Origin: Halanaerobiales bacterium
GTDB lineage: Bacteria > Bacillota > Halanaerobiia > Halanaerobiales > Halanaerobiaceae
Reading direction: 5' to 3'
NCBI GenBank assembly: GCA_016278485.1
Contig: JADQBT010000010.1
Coordinates: 62,001-126,000, forward strand
Length of the DNA: 64,000 nucleotides
The notes below the pieces were generated by a model. The model saw nothing but the letters and a program-made list of their open reading frames with translations, ran no database searches and was not told the DNA's origin. Both the position numbers and the translations under genes were made by a program. Shown piece after piece: positions 60,742 to 64,000 of the stretch. Numbering within the stretch: position 1 is the first letter of the stretch; each line of letters starts with the position of its first letter.

Positions 60742-61105
60742 TATTTTGCCTCCTCTTACCAGCTTTATTATGATGTCTTCTTTTCTTTCCACAACCGGAA
60801 CAATGTCCTGATTGCATTAACTTATAATCTCCACCGGCAAATTTTAGTGCCTTACCACATGTTAAAGCTTCTGCAGCTTTTTTTCTCGCTACTGTTAAAA
60901 CACGTTGAAAAGTAGGACGAGATACTCCCATCCTATCTGCTGCCTCTGCCTGAGTTAAAGACTCCAGATCTTTCAAACGCAAAGCCTCAACTTCTTCCAT
61001 AGTAAGTTCAACTACTTCTAATTTATGGCCTGGTACACCGGCAGGCTTAAAGTAACACACCTCCGGAATCTGTTCAATTTGTCTTTCTTTTGTCGGCCTA
61101 GCCAT
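60734..61105 (-). CDS. DUF134 (UPF0251) DNA-binding protein
   Basis: About 123 residues. RPTKERQIEQIPEVCYFKPAG at the N-terminus and the helix-turn-helix LTQAEAADRMGVSRPTFQRVL near 50-70 are characteristic of the family. A Cys/His-rich basic tail (HCSGCGKKRRHH) may bind metal or iron-sulfur. ATG at 61105 has AGGAGTG upstream. It overlaps the aminopeptidase start by 8 bp, so the two are translated together, though a functional link is not obvious. Confidence 0.88.
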   Translation of the reverse strand: MARPTKERQIEQIPEVCYFKPAGVPGHKLEVVELTMEEVEALRLKDLESLTQAEAADRMGVSRPTFQRVLTVARKKAAEALTCGKALKFAGGDYKLMQSGHCSGCGKKRRHHNKAGKRRQNNE

Positions 61106-61217
61106 TTTTTTCACTCCTGTTTTTATTATTTGCATTTTGTCTTTTAATTATAGCAAACATTCAACTTAAAGTGAAATATGTCCCCTCATCCCACCTAAAT
61201 AGACTTAATTTATTTAA

Positions 61218-62567
61218 TTAAGACAGCTTTTTTTCAGCAACCATGCCTAAAATAGCGACTGGATCTTTAGGTGATGAATAAGGAGGTGCATAGGCAAGAT
61301 CAATCTGAAATAGATCAGCAGCAGTTAATTTGCTAAAAATAGCTGTTGCTAAAACATCTATTCGCTTGTCTACACCTTTTTCCCCTATTATTTCTGCTCC
61401 CAGTAAACGCTGAGTTTTTTTAGCAAAAATTGCCTTGATATCTAATTGATTGACACCTGGATAATAGCCTGCATGATGATGGGCTCTTATTTTTACTGAA
61501 ACAGGCTCAAAACCATTTTCTGCAGCTTCTTCCTCATTTAAACCAGTTGTGGCTACAGTTAAATCGAATATTTTAGTAATCCCAGTTTTTAAAATACCAA
61601 GATGTTCATAATTTCCTCCAGCTGCATTTTCACCTGCTACCCGTCCCTGTTTATTGGCAGTTGAACCTAAAGGCACCCAGACTGGTTTTTCTGTTAATAA
61701 GTCTTTAGACTCTGCACAGTCACCTGCAGCATAGATATGTTCAACACTTGTCTGCATCTTACTATCAACTGCTATGGCACCGGTTTTACCAAGTTTAATT
61801 CCGGACTCTTCTGCCAGATCAACTACTGGTTTTACGCCAATTGAGAGTAATACCAGATCAACCTCAATTTCTTGGCCAGATTGAGTAATGACTTTGTTTA
61901 CTTTTTCATCTCCAATAAACTCTTTAACACCATCTGCAAGGATCAAATTCACACCTTTATCTTGCAAATGTTTTTCTACAATTTCAGCCATTTCATTACT
62001 AAACTGTGGTAGCACATGTGGCTGCATTTCTATCACGGAAACATCCTTAGCAAGTTTTGAAAACGATTCAACCATTTCTAAACCAATTAAGCCAGCCCCT
62101 ATCACAGCAACTTTTTTTATATTATCCTCTAATGCTTTCTCTTTAATCTGATCTGCATCACTTACAGTTCGTAGTGGAAAAATATTATTTAGATCTATGC
62201 CTGGTATTGGTGGTACCACAGGTGAAGCACCTGTAGCAACTATTAATTTATCATATTCATATCTTATTTTTTTATCATTAGCAAGATCTTTAACAAATAA
62301 AATATTTTCATCACAATTAATTGTCGTTACTTCATGGCCTGTTTTAACATCAACATTATATCTTTCACTAAAACTTGCAGGTGTATTAACTACAATAGCT
62401 TCTCTTTCTTCTATCAGGTCTGAAATATAATATGGTAGGCCACATCCCGCATATGAAATATCGTTATCTTTTTCAAATAATACTATTTCAGCATCTGGAT
62501 CAGTTCTCCGAGCTTTTGCAGCTGCACTGGTTCCTGCTGCAACGCCACCGATAACTGCTATTTTCAT
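61218..62567 (-). CDS. CoA-disulfide reductase / NADH oxidase-like flavoprotein
   Basis: A 449-residue FAD enzyme of the pyridine nucleotide-disulfide class with a single redox Cys. FAD site IGGVAAGTSAAAKARR at the N-terminus, active Cys42 in ISYAGCGLPYYISD, NAD site VIGAGLIGLEMVES near residue 155 and the second FAD motif IYAAGDCAES near 275. Family members reduce CoA disulfide, polysulfide, or O2 to water. There is no rhodanese domain. It follows the desulfidase-like gene by 17 nt, so a sulfur or thiol role is attractive but inferred. Confidence 0.88.
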   Translation of the reverse strand: MKIAVIGGVAAGTSAAAKARRTDPDAEIVLFEKDNDISYAGCGLPYYISDLIEEREAIVVNTPASFSERYNVDVKTGHEVTTINCDENILFVKDLANDKKIRYEYDKLIVATGASPVVPPIPGIDLNNIFPLRTVSDADQIKEKALEDNIKKVAVIGAGLIGLEMVESFSKLAKDVSVIEMQPHVLPQFSNEMAEIVEKHLQDKGVNLILADGVKEFIGDEKVNKVITQSGQEIEVDLVLLSIGVKPVVDLAEESGIKLGKTGAIAVDSKMQTSVEHIYAAGDCAESKDLLTEKPVWVPLGSTANKQGRVAGENAAGGNYEHLGILKTGITKIFDLTVATTGLNEEEAAENGFEPVSVKIRAHHHAGYYPGVNQLDIKAIFAKKTQRLLGAEIIGEKGVDKRIDVLATAIFSKLTAADLFQIDLAYAPPYSSPKDPVAILGMVAEKKLS

Positions 62568-62584
62568 TTGTCATCCCCCCTGGA

Positions 62585-63853
62585 TTACTTAAAATTTCTC
62601 TCTACTGCTTTAAAAAGAGTTTTATTTACTGTGCGTTCCTTAGGATTTGCCAAATCAGCTAAATTTTTCAATGTTATATCCAATTCATGGTTTACAAACC
62701 CTGAAGGCAAATAACAGTTTAAATCATCATTCATAAAGTGAAAATGTCTTACTGCAAGTTCAACAGCAGTAATTGCTTTAAATGCACAGCTTCCTTTCGC
62801 TCCATCGCAATAAATACCACTTGTGTCACTATAAAGGTTATTAATTCCATTTGTAATTTTCTCACTTTCGTCAGCTAAATACAGTAAAGCAGCTAACAGT
62901 CCCGGTGCTGCTGCATAAAAAATCCCGCATAATGCAGACAATCTGCCTACATATGTTTTTGTATAAAATGAAACTAAATGTGCCAGCATAGTTGCCTTAA
63001 ATATTTTCTCATCAGAACTAGCAAATAATAATTTGGCTAATCCGTAAACAGATAGAGTAATTGTAATACCCTGATTCCCACTTCCTGATGAAGCTAGTGC
63101 AGGTAGGGGTACGCCAGACATTCTACTACCAACACCATCTCCTATTTCTGCAGCAACTTCATTCATATCATTAAAAAGAGAAAATTCCCGATAACTATTG
63201 CCAATACCGCAATATGATTTGCGCCGATCAGATTCAGCAACTCTACTATTAATTTGATAAGCTTTCTCCATAAGATCAAAATGTGACTTTGTAAAATTGT
63301 CTTCGATAAGTTCTACAAGTTGTTCAATCGATAATTTTTTTATTTTTTTGGTCAATTCTTTCTCACTTATCTTTATTAAGTTTGCCTTTTGGTCGATATG
63401 ATATACTTCTTTTCCATCTCTTTCTATTGAATAAAGATCACTATGTTTTCCTTTGATAAGCGCCTTGACAATGTTATCGGCCTCAATGATTGCTTCAATA
63501 TAGATAGGTTTTTTATTTTCTAAGACTGTGAATTCGATTTTATCCATTATTTTTGCAGCTAATGGAAGCTTATCGTCAAGTTCTGCCAACACAGTTAATT
63601 TTTTTTGTAATGGATCTTTAGCAAAATATCCTAAGGCTGCTGCGATTTGATTACCGAAATACTTTTTGATGCCAGGTATTCCTGTTGTCATCCCATTTTT
63701 ATAAACATAGCCATCTGTTCTTAATCTAATTCTTTGTAATTTACCTTTACTATGCTCAGCTGCTGCTGCAACTGCAAAAGCCACTGCTCCAGGTTCAGTA
63801 CAACCTTGAGCTATCTCCAACTCAGCTTCAACAAATTGGTCAAGTAAATTCAT
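62585..63853 (-). CDS. L-cysteine desulfidase / L-serine dehydratase alpha-like (UPF0597, CyuA type)
   Basis: A 422-residue protein of the UPF0597 family. Conserved Cys for a [4Fe-4S] cluster are Cys18 in EIAQGCTEPGAVAFAVA, the Cys in SALCGIFYAAAPG near 310 and the pair in YCDGAKGSCAFKA near 350. Known members (CyuA/CdsB) break L-cysteine to sulfide, pyruvate and ammonia. It is the first gene of a pair with a CoA-disulfide reductase-like flavoprotein. Serine is an alternative substrate. Confidence 0.85.
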   Translation of the reverse strand: MNLLDQFVEAELEIAQGCTEPGAVAFAVAAAAEHSKGKLQRIRLRTDGYVYKNGMTTGIPGIKKYFGNQIAAALGYFAKDPLQKKLTVLAELDDKLPLAAKIMDKIEFTVLENKKPIYIEAIIEADNIVKALIKGKHSDLYSIERDGKEVYHIDQKANLIKISEKELTKKIKKLSIEQLVELIEDNFTKSHFDLMEKAYQINSRVAESDRRKSYCGIGNSYREFSLFNDMNEVAAEIGDGVGSRMSGVPLPALASSGSGNQGITITLSVYGLAKLLFASSDEKIFKATMLAHLVSFYTKTYVGRLSALCGIFYAAAPGLLAALLYLADESEKITNGINNLYSDTSGIYCDGAKGSCAFKAITAVELAVRHFHFMNDDLNCYLPSGFVNHELDITLKNLADLANPKERTVNKTLFKAVERNFK

Positions 63854-63942
63854 CTTATCTGGCCCCTTATTTTTCCAATTTTCTTTTTATTTAGATAATT
63901 ATTATTTCTATAATATATGTAAATTTCCTGCTAAAAAATAAA

Positions 63943-63967
63943 AAAAGCAGAGGATGCCTCTGCTTTT
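63943..63967 (-). terminator. Terminator of a gene beyond the right edge
   Basis: On the minus strand AAAAGCAGAGG and CCTCTGCTTTT form an 11-bp stem with a 3-nt loop and run into further T. It must end a transcript that enters from the right, whose gene is not identifiable in the last 33 bases. Confidence 0.88.
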
Positions 63968-64000
63968 GGTATGATTAATTATTATTAATTTTTCTTAGAT

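Noticed and set aside
63968-64000. A gene start or end at the right edge
   Set aside because: Only 33 bases remain beyond the terminator; no frame can be assigned.

Overview
The window looks like chromosome from a low-GC, anaerobic, spore-forming member of the Firmicutes with an outer membrane. The best fit is the order Halanaerobiales, which is an inference and not a match to a named genome. The signs are: a large TamB/AsmA-like protein (typical of diderm cells), a set of sporulation genes (spoIID, spoIIQ, spoIIID), an F-type ATP synthase with a Na+-type c subunit, ferredoxin-linked EtfA, and low GC. Every gene I accept is on the minus strand, so transcription runs from the right edge to the left. 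TTG start codons are common. I saw no tRNA, rRNA, CRISPR array, insertion sequence or prophage.

Read in the direction of transcription, the backbone follows the order known from Bacillus subtilis: ywiB-argS-pyrG ... fba ... rho ... rpmE-tdk-(yqhQ)-prfA-prmC-sua5-ywlE-rpiB-upp-(wecA)-atp operon-(yueI)-murA-spoIID-spoIIQ ... spoIIID-mbl. Accessory blocks are set into it. (1) Right end, about 57.7-64 kb: redox and amino-acid genes (flavodoxin, thioredoxin, a two-domain disulfide oxidoreductase, M18 aminopeptidase, DUF134 regulator, CoA-disulfide reductase-like flavoprotein, cysteine desulfidase-like protein). (2) 39-53.8 kb, between pyrG and fba: a short-chain acyl-CoA cluster with two thiolases, an SDR acetoacetyl-CoA reductase, an R-type MaoC hydratase, a crotonase, acyl-CoA dehydrogenase, EtfBA, a CoA-transferase, a GntP-type permease and a sigma-54 activator. 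(3) 28.5-34.4 kb, between rho and rpmE: an M48 protease, three exported proteins of unknown function and an AraC regulator. (4) 6.8-9.6 kb: a degenerate PfkB protein, a CBS protein and a cation/proton antiporter, between spoIIQ and spoIIID.

The strongest unusual signal is in the ATP synthase operon (13.4-20.9 kb). It has two c-subunit genes on either side of an atpI-like gene. The downstream copy has the full Na+-binding signature. The upstream copy has the same length and fold but has lost both the essential carboxylate (Glu to Gly at residue 68) and the Na+-ligand Gln (Met at residue 35). A mixed ring would have fewer ion sites than subunits, as V-type rings do, but built from two separate genes.

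The second signal is a complete-looking sigma-54 circuit for the acyl-CoA cluster. There are two -24/-12 promoters, one before the maoC-acd-etfB-etfA operon and one before the CoA-transferase. Both have upstream 20-bp dyads of the form TTGTA-N10-TACAA. At both loci two of these dyads stand in tandem exactly 29 bp apart. The likely activator is encoded next to one of the arrays. A third signal is a new shared C-terminal domain in two exported proteins of the rho/rpmE insertion.
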